Shown here one piece after another: positions 23,763 through 31,962 of a stretch of 64,000 bases of DNA. The stretch spans positions 1 through 64,000 of the forward strand of contig JAUJYZ010001069.1 in the NCBI GenBank assembly GCA_033675265.1. Reading direction: 5' to 3'. The notes under the pieces are model-generated. The model was not told where the DNA came from and did not search any database. It saw only the letters and a program-made list of their open reading frames with translations. The position numbers were made by a program, and so were the translations under genes. This DNA comes from Actinostola sp. cb2023. Lineage: Eukaryota > Cnidaria > Anthozoa > Actiniaria > Actinostolidae. How positions within the stretch are numbered: the first letter of the stretch is position 1; every line of letters begins with the position of its first letter.

Positions 23763-25589
23763 ATGGCCGAAGGCTTGGAAGCTATCAAGAAAAAGAGACG
23801 TTTTCTGAGGAAATCTCTAACGGACACGTTAAAGTCTGTGGATGAAACCTTGTCTACGGAGGGCGAGGATAATTATGCAGGAGTTCAAGTTTTGAAAGAT
23901 AGTTTATCTAATAAATGGAAGGATTTGCAGGATCTTCAAACATCGCTTTGTATCTTTTTGGAAGACAGAGACATAGATAAAGAATGTAAAGACCATCATG
24001 AGTATGAAATGAGGGTACTGGATTGCATGGCTAAAATGACTGTGTACTTGAAGCCCAAAGAAACCAGTCAACCTGTCAGCTCAAGTGGAGTCAACAAGTC
24101 GTCTCCGTCTTCTACTAATGTTCAAGTCAAGCTTCCTAAGATTGAGCTTCCTACCTTTGATGGAGATATTTTGACATGGCAACCTTATTATCAGTCGCTG
24201 AAAGTATCTATAATAGAGAATACCTCTTTAGCGGATGTCCAGAAGTTGGAATATACCATGAGATCATTGAGAGGATCAGCAGCAGAGGCAGTGAAAGGAT
24301 TCTCTGTCGTTGAAGCGAATTATAAACCAGTCTTAGAAACTCTGGAACAGAGATTTGGAAAATCAAGGCTGATTTTAGATGTACACATAAAGAGTATGAT
24401 TCACGAAAATCGGTTAGCATCTGACAATGCAACATCTATGAGAAAGTTTATGACAAGGTGGTTGGAACATCCGTTCTGTTGAATCTATGGGAGACAAGTT
24501 CAAAGCAGAAACTCTAGCCCCTGTTCTGGTTCCACTTATTGTTGACAAGTTACCCAAGTTATACATTGTGAAAAAGTGGGAGCTTGAAATCGGTGACAAT
24601 AAGGAGGACTGCATACCAGTGAAAACTTTGCTTAACTTTTTGGAGCAAGTTATCATAGCTAAAGAATCTACTTCTCAGTCATCTCCAGTAGAACCAAGTC
24701 TGACTTTCAGAGAAAGCGGAAAGGGTGGATTCCCCAAACGAAGACCTTCAACATCCGCATTGTGTTCGTCGACTTCAACTGCTAGTAGAGAAGCCTGTTC
24801 AGTGTGCCAGAAGAATCATAATGTCTACTCATGTGTTAGCTTCTTGACATTGACTGTTAGAGAAAGATTTCGAAAAGATGGTTCCAAAGGTCTGTGCTTC
24901 CTGTGTTTAGAGGCTGGTCATATGGCAGACAAGTGTCAAAAGCCTTTGTGCAAGTACTGCCAAGGTCGTCATAACAGTCTTCTTCATATGGATCAATCTA
25001 AGTCTGACACCCGTTCATCTCTGTCAGGGTCAACATCTTCTACCAATGTAGTTGCCAGTTCGATTGCAACAGGAGGTATTGGAAAAGTGATCTTGCAAAC
25101 TGTACCAGCAATTCTATGTGGAGCTAATGGAAATACTAGAGTTGTGAGGTGTTTCCTTGATCCAGTTCACAAACGTCATTCATCAGGCAAAGCATCGCTG
25201 AAGACCTTGGTCTTGAAGGAAAAGACATAAGGATATCAGTTTCAGGATTTGGTGGAATTCAGGAGAAAATCTCACTCAGACAAAAGATTGCCTTCACACT
25301 AGCCCCTGTTGAAAACCCTGGACTGCGTCGTGATGATGAAGCACTCACAGCTAAGTCATTTGCTGTCCTGCTGATGCTATTGAAGTCTGCCCTACGCAGT
25401 GGTCTCATCTCAAAGACATCAAGTTTCCTGAGGAGTTCCCAAGAGATGAACAAACGATTGATGTGCTCATTGGTTTAGATTTCTATTACACTATCATAAC
25501 AAGAGACATAGTGAAAGGTGGCCCATCTCAGCCAATTGCTGTTAGATCGACTTTAGGATGGATCTTCTGTGGACCCACTGGTGGTCATG
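23763..25589 (+). pseudogene. BEL/Pao gag-protease region (right arm)
   Basis: ATG 23,763 opens a 239-aa frame with a coiled coil and the BEL gag core (LPKIELPTFDGD, then a long helical region). A frame break at about 24,480 leads to a second frame (24,487-25,230) with Cys/His knuckles CSVCQKNHNVYSC, CFLCLEAGHMADKC and CKYCQGRH. The protease-like segment RCFLDP is shifted just after the active-site region, and further frames reach GWIFCGPTGG at the Polinton junction. Better preserved than the left copy; not functional. Confidence 0.85.
25584..25589. repeat. Left target-site duplication GTCATG of the Polinton
   Basis: GTCATG lies immediately outside the AGTAGTAATAG terminus and is repeated at 50,974-50,979. 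It is single at the empty site, 2,886-2,891. Six-bp duplications are characteristic of Polintons/Mavericks. Confidence 0.95.
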
Positions 25590-25757
25590 AGTAGTAATAG
25601 AGGTTAGTTCAGACTACCACCCAAATTGAGCCCACGGTCCTGTAAAAAGGAAGGGGATGTACTGGTCAGCGATTATTCCACAAAGTGAGCCTCCAGACAA
25701 AATAACTTGGAGTCAGCGGTTGAACGTATGAGGGGTGGGTACATAGGGAAGTGCGGT
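25590..25757 (+). repeat. Polinton left terminal inverted repeat (168 bp)
   Basis: By eye it is identical to the reverse complement of 50,806-50,973. After a mismatch block of about 9 bp the homology resumes for 14 bp (CAGTCAGTCATGAC at 25,767-25,780 versus 50,784-50,797). Confidence 0.95.
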
Positions 25758-25775
25758 GGGAAAAATCAGTCAGTC

Positions 25776-26540
25776 ATGACGAATTTCTCACCTCTCAACA
25801 TCCAGAGGGATATGGAGAAAGATAAAGCGTTGAAAAGAGTATTTGGGGAAAATTACAATAAACCTTCTGCGTTATTTGGAGACACGGCTTTCCTCAATAA
25901 CAAACGTTCAAAATTAGGAGAGTGTTTAGGTGTTGAGCCGGGTATGTTGGGAACCTATGGATGCCATAATGATGGATTGAGTGCTCAGAGAACGTTTGGG
26001 TTTGGATTGATGTCGGGTACCCACACAGCCGAGAAGATGTTGGAGGAGATATTAGAGACGGTACGTGTCAAGAAAATCACAGTAGACAACAACACAGTGA
26101 GTTTCGACTACCAATACTTACCTGTGGACGAGCGTGGAAGACAGAGAAGAAAAAGAAAATACGACGGTGAACCTATCTCCAAGGTGTACGTGGAAACAGA
26201 GAAAGTGACATTGGACGGAAAGACAACCGTGGAGAGAGTAGGACGTAAAGGAGAGTTCTCTTACCCTGCAGAATGGTATTTCCGTGTGTGTGAAACAAAT
26301 CAAGGATTCAAAGCCCCCACAAGAGATGCAGTGCTGGCGTATGAATTCTGGATAGAAAACCGAGATGTGCATAATTGTAACATCCCCAAGAAGTACCGAA
26401 AGGCTTTTGAAAAATCCTCAAAATGGGAGGTGGGGAATGGTGGAGTGGGCGGCGATGCGGCGGATCAAGAAGACGAAGAAGAAGAGAATGCGGAACAGTC
26501 CTGTGGGGTCCCTGCAAACCAGCAAGCGGGTCTCTTCTAG
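25776..26540 (+). CDS. Unknown Polinton left-end protein, 254 aa
   Basis: First gene inside the left terminal repeat. The start is taken at ATG 25,776, giving MTNFSPLN; an in-frame ATG at 25,728 lies inside the repeat and would add 16 residues. The middle has an RGRQRRKRKYDG basic patch (possible nuclear signal) and the C-terminus an acidic run DQEDEEEENAE. No domain was recognised. The stop codon TAG at 26,538 lies in a pyrimidine-rich TCTCTTCTAG that resembles a splice acceptor for the next ORF, so the two ORFs may be alternatively spliced products. Confidence 0.65.
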   Translation: MTNFSPLNIQRDMEKDKALKRVFGENYNKPSALFGDTAFLNNKRSKLGECLGVEPGMLGTYGCHNDGLSAQRTFGFGLMSGTHTAEKMLEEILETVRVKKITVDNNTVSFDYQYLPVDERGRQRRKRKYDGEPISKVYVETEKVTLDGKTTVERVGRKGEFSYPAEWYFRVCETNQGFKAPTRDAVLAYEFWIENRDVHNCNIPKKYRKAFEKSSKWEVGNGGVGGDAADQEDEEEENAEQSCGVPANQQAGLF

Positions 26541-26893
26541 GGGAGTTCAAGGGTTGGTGTGTGGAGGTGTGTGGACGATGCGGACAAAATCCAAAACCGG
26601 TTCAACAATGGTTGGGGATGTTAAAGGCACAAGGTCAATCGACGTTGGTGGACGGGGAAGATGTGTACCATTTGGACGAAGGTTATGCGGTTGTGTTAAA
26701 TCCGTTCTGTGGAAAACATTACATCGTGTTGGATTTGCGAGTAACTGATAGAACATGTTTGTGCAATGAAGTAAATGGGGAAGGCGTGAACTGTCCAAAC
26801 CGTCACTGTTACCCACCATGGGAAAGAACATGTCCTTACTGCGAGGGTAATTTTTTTCGGTGTCGATGTATCTACAAAAAGAAAGTCAATTGA
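26423..26893 (+). CDS. Cys-rich Polinton protein, up to 156 aa, start uncertain
   Basis: The frame overlaps the end of the preceding gene by 118 nt. The portion after 26,541 looks coding: CVEVCGRCGQNPK followed later by CLCNE, CPNRHC, CPYCEGN and CRC, which makes many potential zinc ligands. The ATG at 26,423 opens the frame, but its first 40 residues look like a shadow of the upstream gene. A spliced start using the acceptor-like AG at 26,539-26,540 is the alternative. A nucleic-acid-binding or structural zinc fold is inferred. Confidence 0.55.
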   Translation: MGGGEWWSGRRCGGSRRRRRRECGTVLWGPCKPASGSLLGEFKGWCVEVCGRCGQNPKPVQQWLGMLKAQGQSTLVDGEDVYHLDEGYAVVLNPFCGKHYIVLDLRVTDRTCLCNEVNGEGVNCPNRHCYPPWERTCPYCEGNFFRCRCIYKKKVN

Positions 26894-26969
26894 AAAGTTC
26901 TTCATTGAAAGATGTTCTTCACGTTGATGGGGTTGTGGTGTATGTGGTTTGGACGTGTGGACTCTGAAG

Positions 26970-27425
26970 ATGTCTGGGAGCGTTTTGTCATTCGATTGGT
27001 TAACCAAATGCAGTCCGAATCCGGAATTGTTGATGTGGGATCGACGGTACCGACAAGTGGATGCACTGCGGGGGTATCAGTGGAGTCCCCATGTGGGTAT
27101 GCGTGAAGTGTTGAGGGATTATTATTTGGTGGACGTTACCGAGTGGGTGTATAGTGGTGGTGGTGATGAGGGGGGTTATCGTTGTTGTATGTGTGGTGGA
27201 GTGTGGGATGAAAAGTATGTTCGTCCTGTGGGACTTTGGGAAAATAGCGGGTGTTGTTTACCGTATCATTTTGAACGGCCTTACCATGTTGGAGTGAAGT
27301 GTTTGTATGAAGGAAAATATTCGCGTTTGAGTTGGTGTGTGGAATGTTGTCGTAAACGTCATACGAAATGGCCTGTGATGGGTGGTGGTAGTTGGGGAAA
27401 AATAGCGTGTGTGTGTGAACATTAA
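26970..27425 (+). CDS. Cys/Trp-rich Polinton protein, 151 aa
   Basis: ATG 26,970 (MSGSVLSFDWL) is preferred over an earlier non-ATG frame extension. Paired cysteines in CCMCGGVWDEK, GCCLPYHF and WCVECCRKRH, plus a final CVC, suggest a zinc-stabilised domain. No family was recognised. Its general design resembles the neighbouring Cys-rich ORF and the one at 46,249. Confidence 0.6.
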   Translation: MSGSVLSFDWLTKCSPNPELLMWDRRYRQVDALRGYQWSPHVGMREVLRDYYLVDVTEWVYSGGGDEGGYRCCMCGGVWDEKYVRPVGLWENSGCCLPYHFERPYHVGVKCLYEGKYSRLSWCVECCRKRHTKWPVMGGGSWGKIACVCEH

Positions 27426-27521
27426 AAGAGACGATGCAAAAGAGAGATCGATTTGGGGTCATCAACCAAAGGAACAGTTGGTTATAAGAAGACCCGACAT
27501 GTACGATGAGTGGTAAACACC

Positions 27522-27785
27522 ATGGACGCTCCTCAGGAAACGACTAACGTGGAGATGGACGAAGACATGATCTGTCAATTGAGAGAGAAGATGTTCCGTG
27601 AGTTGGACAATCTGATTTGGTATTTGAATAACAAGCGTGAAATGATGAGTGACCGTTACTTGGGATCGACGGACGAGCGTCAAATGATGTACGAGTTGAT
27701 CGGAGTGACACAAATAAAATTGAATGCCATTTGCATGGCAAGACAAGAAATGATGACCGAAGAAAGCCGTCAAGGAATTTGGTGA
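27522..27785 (+). CDS. Unknown helical Polinton protein, 87 aa
   Basis: ATG 27,522 has a good context (CACCATGG). It encodes a charged, helix-prone protein (QLREKMFRELDNLIWYLNNK). Its stop overlaps the next start as TGATG at 27,783-27,787. Function unknown. Confidence 0.6.
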   Translation: MDAPQETTNVEMDEDMICQLREKMFRELDNLIWYLNNKREMMSDRYLGSTDERQMMYELIGVTQIKLNAICMARQEMMTEESRQGIW

Positions 27786-28003
27786 TGACAGTGTGCGGGT
27801 GGACAATTTTTTTGGCTGCGTTTACATTTACATTGGTTTTCCAAGTAGTGGTTTATTTTCTAATACGGTCAATGTCGAGCATGCTACCGGATCGAGACAT
27901 GGAAAAGCTAGAAGAAGAAGAATCGGATTCTTTACACTTGTCAAAACGTCTTCCAACCATTGAAGAAGAAACATGTGGGGGAAGATCCAAAATTGTTGTT
28001 TGA
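27785..28003 (+). CDS. Small single-pass membrane protein, 72 aa
   Basis: Starts at ATG 27,785, overlapping the preceding stop. Residues about 5-28 are a strongly hydrophobic segment (WTIFLAAFTFTLVFQVVVYF); the remainder is acidic (EKLEEEESDS). A type II or III orientation cannot be decided. It may act in membranes during entry or exit, by inference only. Confidence 0.6.
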   Translation: MTVCGWTIFLAAFTFTLVFQVVVYFLIRSMSSMLPDRDMEKLEEEESDSLHLSKRLPTIEEETCGGRSKIVV

Positions 28004-28072
28004 ACTGTATTGCGATATTGATTTGTTGTTGCATGCCAAAAAGAGGAAAAGAGGAAAGTGGACCGAGCACGG

Positions 28073-28168
28073 ATGCCCAGTTGGATGAAGTACATCGTTA
28101 TCTTCAAAGACGCACGGATTGAACGTTCATTTGTATTCACCTTCGGATTGAAACACAGCTCACCATGA
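28073..28168 (+). CDS. Putative 31-aa ORF, stop overlapping next start
   Basis: ATG 28,073 to TGA 28,168 encodes MPSWMKYIVIFKDAR and onward. The terminal ATGA is shared with the next ORF (28,165). It fills the gap between two better genes. Low-complexity evidence only. Confidence 0.35.
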   Translation: MPSWMKYIVIFKDARIERSFVFTFGLKHSSP

Positions 28169-28575
28169 AGACTGCTCTAGAAGAGATTGGCGCATTGTTT
28201 ATACACTTGAAATCGTTGATGGATGTGCAAGACAGAATGTTGAACCAAGCGGTGGAACATCTGTTACCGCTTTTGGACGCGCAGACAAAAGAAAAAGAAG
28301 AAGATGAAAAAGACGCAGCAGACGAGGCGTTGTATGAAAGACTGAAGGAGATGGACGAGTTGATAAATTCAAGGACATGGCATATTCCAACCACAACTGA
28401 TCATGGCTTGCAAGGTGAAGAGGATGAAGAGGATGCAGGAAGAAATAACAGAGATCCTAGAAAAGAAGATGAGCTCGAAGCAAGAAGTGTTGGAAAAAGC
28501 TCAGAGGATGGAGGAAGGTTGTACAGTGTGGTTGTCAAAAATCAGAACAGCCTGCTGGGATGTGGTCGAAAGTGA
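28165..28575 (+). CDS. Unknown helical protein, 136 aa
   Basis: The N-terminal 70 residues are a helical, acidic sequence (VEHLLPLLDAQTKEKEEDEK). From 28,403 the frame overlaps another ORF, and the last 57 residues look like its out-of-frame shadow. Either the tail is unconstrained, or a shift or splice joins the two frames. Confidence 0.5.
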   Translation: MKTALEEIGALFIHLKSLMDVQDRMLNQAVEHLLPLLDAQTKEKEEDEKDAADEALYERLKEMDELINSRTWHIPTTTDHGLQGEEDEEDAGRNNRDPRKEDELEARSVGKSSEDGGRLYSVVVKNQNSLLGCGRK

Positions 28576-28723
28576 TTTAAGTGAGGTTTCGATTAAAGAC
28601 TTCGAGCGTTGGATTTCTTTCCTTAAACCGTTGGCCCATCAAACTCGTGACTTGTCGTTCTTCATAGATTCGTGCGAAAAAGTGTTTCAACAAGGGATAG
28701 AAAATCAAGACGAACAAGCATAA
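28403..28723 (+). CDS. Coiled-coil protein, 106 aa
   Basis: ATG 28,403 begins MACKVKRMKRMQEEITEILE, a heptad-like coiled coil, followed by a helical C-terminal domain (SIKDFERWISFLKPLAH). It overlaps the preceding ORF by 173 nt in another frame. Family unknown. Confidence 0.55.
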   Translation: MACKVKRMKRMQEEITEILEKKMSSKQEVLEKAQRMEEGCTVWLSKIRTACWDVVESDLSEVSIKDFERWISFLKPLAHQTRDLSFFIDSCEKVFQQGIENQDEQA

Positions 28724-28759
28724 ATTCTTAACTTTCACGAAAAACACTTCACTTACACC

Positions 28760-29245
28760 ATGGATCTGTTCGGGTTAGACCGTTTTCAAGAGCGTCTCCG
28801 CGCCGTAGATGTTTTAACGGAATGGGGAAAAATGGTATCGACCTGGGATGAAAGGATACAAGAAGCGTTGGTTTTCAGTTCAACAGAATCGATCGGGTTC
28901 AGTGAAGTTGATTCTTTGGTCGAACAGATTGTACGAGAACTGGGATCCAAGTTACAGTTGGTAAACCGTGAAAAGAAAAAGTATCGGGATCAAGTAAAGG
29001 TCACCCACGAATGTTTAAATGTGACTCCTCAACCAGACCCCACAACGTTCTCCAACCCACCACTACCACCAACAGAGCTGAAAGCGAAACGCAAAAGAAA
29101 AGAAGAGAGACGTGTCAGGAGAAAGAAACCAGATAAAGAAGTGTTTGTGGAACAAGTAGTGCAAGAAGGAGAAACGGTCATCACTCCCGAACAACAGTTG
29201 GTTCAAGAATTAAACCAGTTAGAATACCTGTTGCAACAAACCTAG
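28760..29245 (+). CDS. Unknown protein with basic central region, 161 aa
   Basis: Preceded by ACACCATGG. It has an N-terminal helical part, a proline-rich linker (PPLPPTELK), a basic stretch KAKRKRKEERRVRRKKPDK that could bind nucleic acid or act as a nuclear signal, and a Gln-rich end. No domain recognised. Confidence 0.6.
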   Translation: MDLFGLDRFQERLRAVDVLTEWGKMVSTWDERIQEALVFSSTESIGFSEVDSLVEQIVRELGSKLQLVNREKKKYRDQVKVTHECLNVTPQPDPTTFSNPPLPPTELKAKRKRKEERRVRRKKPDKEVFVEQVVQEGETVITPEQQLVQELNQLEYLLQQT

Positions 29246-29247
29246 AC

Positions 29248-29370
29248 ATGCATCGTCCATGGTGGTGGTCCGCCTTGGTTGAATTGGTTCAAGCCGTGTT
29301 AAAGGCTTTTCAGTTATTTGTTCGTCGTCACGCGTTACGTGAAAATTGTTGTAAAAAGAAGACACAATAA
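29248..29370 (+). CDS. 40-aa Trp-rich amphipathic peptide
   Basis: ATG 29,248 lies 2 nt after the previous stop. It reads MHRPWWWSALVELVQAVLKA, then a basic half FVRRHALRENCCKKKTQ. The pattern is an interfacial Trp cluster, an amphipathic helix and a cationic tail, compatible with a membrane-active peptide. The stop TAA (29,368-29,370) is inside an AATAAA polyadenylation signal. Confidence 0.5.
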   Translation: MHRPWWWSALVELVQAVLKAFQLFVRRHALRENCCKKKTQ

Positions 29371-29371
29371 A
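29366..29371 (+). terminator. Polyadenylation signal AATAAA, left plus-strand unit
   Basis: AATAAA overlaps the stop of the last plus-strand gene. The converging minus-strand unit has its own AATAAA at 29,395-29,400, overlapping its last stop, so the two transcription units end about 30 bp apart. Confidence 0.7.
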
Positions 29372-29397
29372 ATTAGTTTGAACACAACTGTTTTTTT

Positions 29398-30381
29398 TTA
29401 TTGTCTTGCAAAACGTACACGTTTCCATGAACGAGGTGGGACGTAGAAAAAAGAGGTATGTTTTTTTAAGGGATCAAAGGATGGAAGATTTCCACCTTGT
29501 CCGTAATAGTTAACGGATACAGGATCTCCCATGTTTGCCGTCCACCATTTCTGTTTGGGTACAAGACTTCCGCCTTTTTTCCAGTTTTTCTTTCCACCTT
29601 GTCCGTAATAGTTAACGGATACAGGATCCCCCAAGTTTGCCGTCCACCATTTCTGTTTGGGTACAAGACTTCCGCCTTTTTTCCAGTTTTTCCAAGTAAA
29701 CCCCGGCTCTCCAGGTTGGGGGACCCAACCCTTGTTCGTCGTCCACCCTCGGCCTTTCTGTTTCTTCTTTGGCTTCTTTCTAGCTCTCTTATTCTTTTGA
29801 CCGCTACTACCGGGGGTGTTCTTTAATTCTTCCAAAGTCCTTTTTGCCTCTCTGAGACTTTTTTGCATGCGCGTCCGAGCTCCTGCATCACCATCATTAT
29901 TTCCAACCGTGGTTGGCGGAGTGGGGAACAAGGGTGTGGGGTTTTGGTCAAACAACCTCCGAGGTTCTACTGCAACCACATCGCGGGGTGTCGGGGTTCT
30001 TGACCTTCTTCTCCCGGTTCTTGCTGTGACGGCTGCTATGGCTGTGTCTGGAGTAGATAAGGGAGAAGGTGTGGCCATCAACGTACCGGCCGCCGGGGCA
30101 CCCCTAATGGTTCGACTTTTTTTCAACAAACGTCGATACATAATTAACTTGTCTTTGACCATGTTTAATTTTTCGCCTACGGGAATGCTAACGTCTTTCA
30201 TCAACTGGTCGAGATCGTCTTTCATCTGTATCAACTGGTTGGTGTAAGGTGTCTTGGATTCTTCTTCACGCATGGCCATCGTTTTCAGTAGTCGGTTCAT
30301 ATCCACCCCACTCCCACCACCCGTCTGTGGGTTGGTGGGTGGTCGTGTCATCGTCAAGAACGCTTTCTGTGTGTACTTCAT
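29398..30381 (-). CDS. Basic repeat-containing virion-like protein, 327 aa
   Basis: Starts at ATG 30,381. It has a helical N-terminus, a Pro/Thr-rich region with a TGRRRSRTPTPRD basic motif, a lysine-rich patch (KNKRARKKPKKKQKGRG), and then two tandem 34-aa repeats (NWKKGGSLVPKQKWWTAN type; 102-bp units at about 29,492-29,593 and 29,594-29,695), followed by a basic end. Overall strongly cationic. Its place at the end of the late-looking block suggests a core or scaffold protein, by inference. Family unknown. Confidence 0.65.
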   Translation of the reverse strand: MKYTQKAFLTMTRPPTNPQTGGGSGVDMNRLLKTMAMREEESKTPYTNQLIQMKDDLDQLMKDVSIPVGEKLNMVKDKLIMYRRLLKKSRTIRGAPAAGTLMATPSPLSTPDTAIAAVTARTGRRRSRTPTPRDVVAVEPRRLFDQNPTPLFPTPPTTVGNNDGDAGARTRMQKSLREAKRTLEELKNTPGSSGQKNKRARKKPKKKQKGRGWTTNKGWVPQPGEPGFTWKNWKKGGSLVPKQKWWTANLGDPVSVNYYGQGGKKNWKKGGSLVPKQKWWTANMGDPVSVNYYGQGGNLPSFDPLKKHTSFFYVPPRSWKRVRFARQ

Positions 30382-30409
30382 GAGTACATGCTCAGAGCGG
30401 AAAAGAAGC

Positions 30410-30910
30410 TTAAATAGTTTCGAGCGTCGATTCCATCCTTTGAATATCCCGTTCCAACTCTTGTATTTTATCTTGTCGGTTGGTTTGTCTTGAAGACGGT
30501 TGAGTCCTATTGCTGAAGTTGCGTTGAACTTTTCGAACTCCTTGTTTGACCCCTCGACGCACTCCTTGTTTCAAACCTCGAAGTAATAAAGTCATGTTCT
30601 CTCCACCACCTTTTTGTATCCATTTACGACGTTCTTTTTGACTCCTCCCAGGATCGCCTATTTTACGCCATAGTTTTTTCTGACCGGCCAACGATTTCAG
30701 TTGAGTTCGTGGGATTGTCAACCGACCCTGAAGGAAATTGTACGTGATTTCACTCATGGCGTCCACCTGATCCGGAGTGGCGTATTTGAGCAATTGACGT
30801 CGTTGTGTTGACGTCCCACGGTTTAGAGCATCCCAATACCGGCTTTGACGTTTGACGCGTTCTCCCACCTTCATCGTCTTCTCCTCCTTCTCCTGTTCGG
30901 TCTCTTCCAT
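30410..30910 (-). CDS. Small basic Polinton protein with QKGG-type motif, 166 aa
   Basis: The central region (RRQLLKYATPDQVDAMSEIT through WIQKGGG) matches, by pattern, a small helical basic protein found widely in Polinton-like elements: a leucine/alanine-rich helix pair, a G.L.IP...L segment, a basic stretch and a terminal KGG. A coiled coil is at the C-terminus. Role unproven; often regarded as virion-associated. Confidence 0.65.
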   Translation of the reverse strand: MEETEQEKEEKTMKVGERVKRQSRYWDALNRGTSTQRRQLLKYATPDQVDAMSEITYNFLQGRLTIPRTQLKSLAGQKKLWRKIGDPGRSQKERRKWIQKGGGENMTLLLRGLKQGVRRGVKQGVRKVQRNFSNRTQPSSRQTNRQDKIQELERDIQRMESTLETI

Positions 30911-31167
30911 ACCACTCTACCTGCGGCTGTAGGAAAACTTTGACCCCCACTTTGAAATCGGGGGAATGGTTGTTGTAATCGGGGGAATGGTTGTTGTAAT
31001 CCGTCGTAGCGAAGCTGTGCACGTTTCTTTTTATACCATGCACTTCCGCGACCTTTCATCCATTTCGGTAGATTCATCCATTTCGGTAGACCGTAGTCGA
31101 TAGACATCTTCTTCTTCTTCTTCTTCCGACCAACCAACTTCGTCAATGATGTCCAGGTTTCAACCAT
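30871..31167 (-). CDS. Arg/Lys-rich small protein, 98 aa
   Basis: ATG 31,167 gives MVETWTSLTKLVGRKKKKKK; an internal ATG follows the lysine run. It has two tandem repeats (PKWMNLPKWMK, and QQPFPRLQQPFPR from a 21-bp duplication) and a poly-Arg end (KRPNRRRRRRR). It overlaps the next gene by 40 nt. A DNA-condensing or virion role is inferred. Confidence 0.55.
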   Translation of the reverse strand: MVETWTSLTKLVGRKKKKKKMSIDYGLPKWMNLPKWMKGRGSAWYKKKRAQLRYDGLQQPFPRLQQPFPRFQSGGQSFPTAAGRVVWKRPNRRRRRRR

Positions 31168-31204
31168 TTTTTTTTATTTTCTTACGAGCCTCTCGGGTAT
31201 TTAT

Positions 31205-31504
31205 CTATTTATTCTTCTTTGCAGCAATCTTATTCATGATAGCTTCCCCAGCAAAACCAACCCCTGAGCTCACACCGGCCGACACTAATGCCGGACCTGC
31301 TTTTTTAAGAGCTTTCTTAGCCAAAGTTTTCACTATTGTTTTGGAGAGTCTTCGTTTGAGTGCCCGTCTTGCTGCAGCCGTAACCGCCCTTCTTGCTCCG
31401 GCACTAAGCATCCGTCGTATTGCTGCACGGGCCAATAATCCAAAAAAACCTCCACGCTGGTTGACAATGGATTTTGCCGGTCTTCTTCTTCTTCTTCTAA
31501 CCAT
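31205..31504 (-). CDS. Basic amphipathic Ala/Arg-rich protein, 99 aa
   Basis: Starts MVRRRRRRPAKSIVNQRGGF, then long Ala/Arg/Lys amphipathic helices and a Gly/Ala-rich hydrophobic segment (LVSAGVSSGVGFAGEAI). The design recalls small virion core or membrane-active proteins of adenovirus-like viruses, but no homology can be claimed. An AATAAA lies at its 3' end (about 31,207). Confidence 0.6.
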   Translation of the reverse strand: MVRRRRRRPAKSIVNQRGGFFGLLARAAIRRMLSAGARRAVTAAARRALKRRLSKTIVKTLAKKALKKAGPALVSAGVSSGVGFAGEAIMNKIAAKKNK

Positions 31505-31507
31505 TTT

Positions 31508-31843
31508 TCAATATTTTTTTTCAACACCTCTGAAAGGGGTTGGAGCGGCACCAAAAGTAACTGTTTCCACTATCCCGTTGGCCAAACGTTTTCCAAATTT
31601 CTCCAACCCGTGCACAAATGATTTCCAATTTCCACCACGTTGTCCAGAACCTTTGAAAATGGGTATGGAGGTTATACGTCTTCTTCCGCCTTTATAGACA
31701 GGTATACTTCTTCTACCCCCTTTATAGATAGGGATCGGCGTCCTACGTCTTCTTCCACCCTTATAGATGGAGATCCGACCACCACGCCGCCGTCGGCGAC
31801 GTCCACCCATTAAACCAATTGATCCTCCACGAGTGCGCATCAT
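31508..31843 (-). CDS. Gly/Arg-rich repeat protein, 111 aa
   Basis: Start at ATG 31,843 (MMRTRGGSIG), sharing ATGA with the preceding ORF. It contains four imperfect repeats of I(P/S)IYKGGRRR or similar, then a helical C-terminal region ending PFRGVEKKY. Cationic; probably packaged with DNA, by inference. Confidence 0.55.
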   Translation of the reverse strand: MMRTRGGSIGLMGGRRRRRRGGRISIYKGGRRRRTPIPIYKGGRRSIPVYKGGRRRITSIPIFKGSGQRGGNWKSFVHGLEKFGKRLANGIVETVTFGAAPTPFRGVEKKY

Positions 31844-31959
31844 TGATATTTCCTCCTTTGTTTCCACATCACTGTTTTATACTCTTTATGACGAACCCGT
31901 CTTCCGGGTTTCACCCTCCGCAGACGACGCTGTTTCAAACGACGGCGTTTAGTCGACAT
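31840..31959 (-). CDS. 39-aa protamine-like Arg/Lys-rich peptide
   Basis: ATG 31,959 to TGA 31,840; it begins MSTKRRRLKQRRLRRVKPGR. About 45 percent of residues are Arg or Lys. The stop/start overlap ATGA with the next gene and its position among other cationic ORFs support it as a real small gene, possibly a DNA-condensing peptide. Confidence 0.55.
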   Translation of the reverse strand: MSTKRRRLKQRRLRRVKPGRRVRHKEYKTVMWKQRRKYQ

Positions 31960-31962
31960 TTC

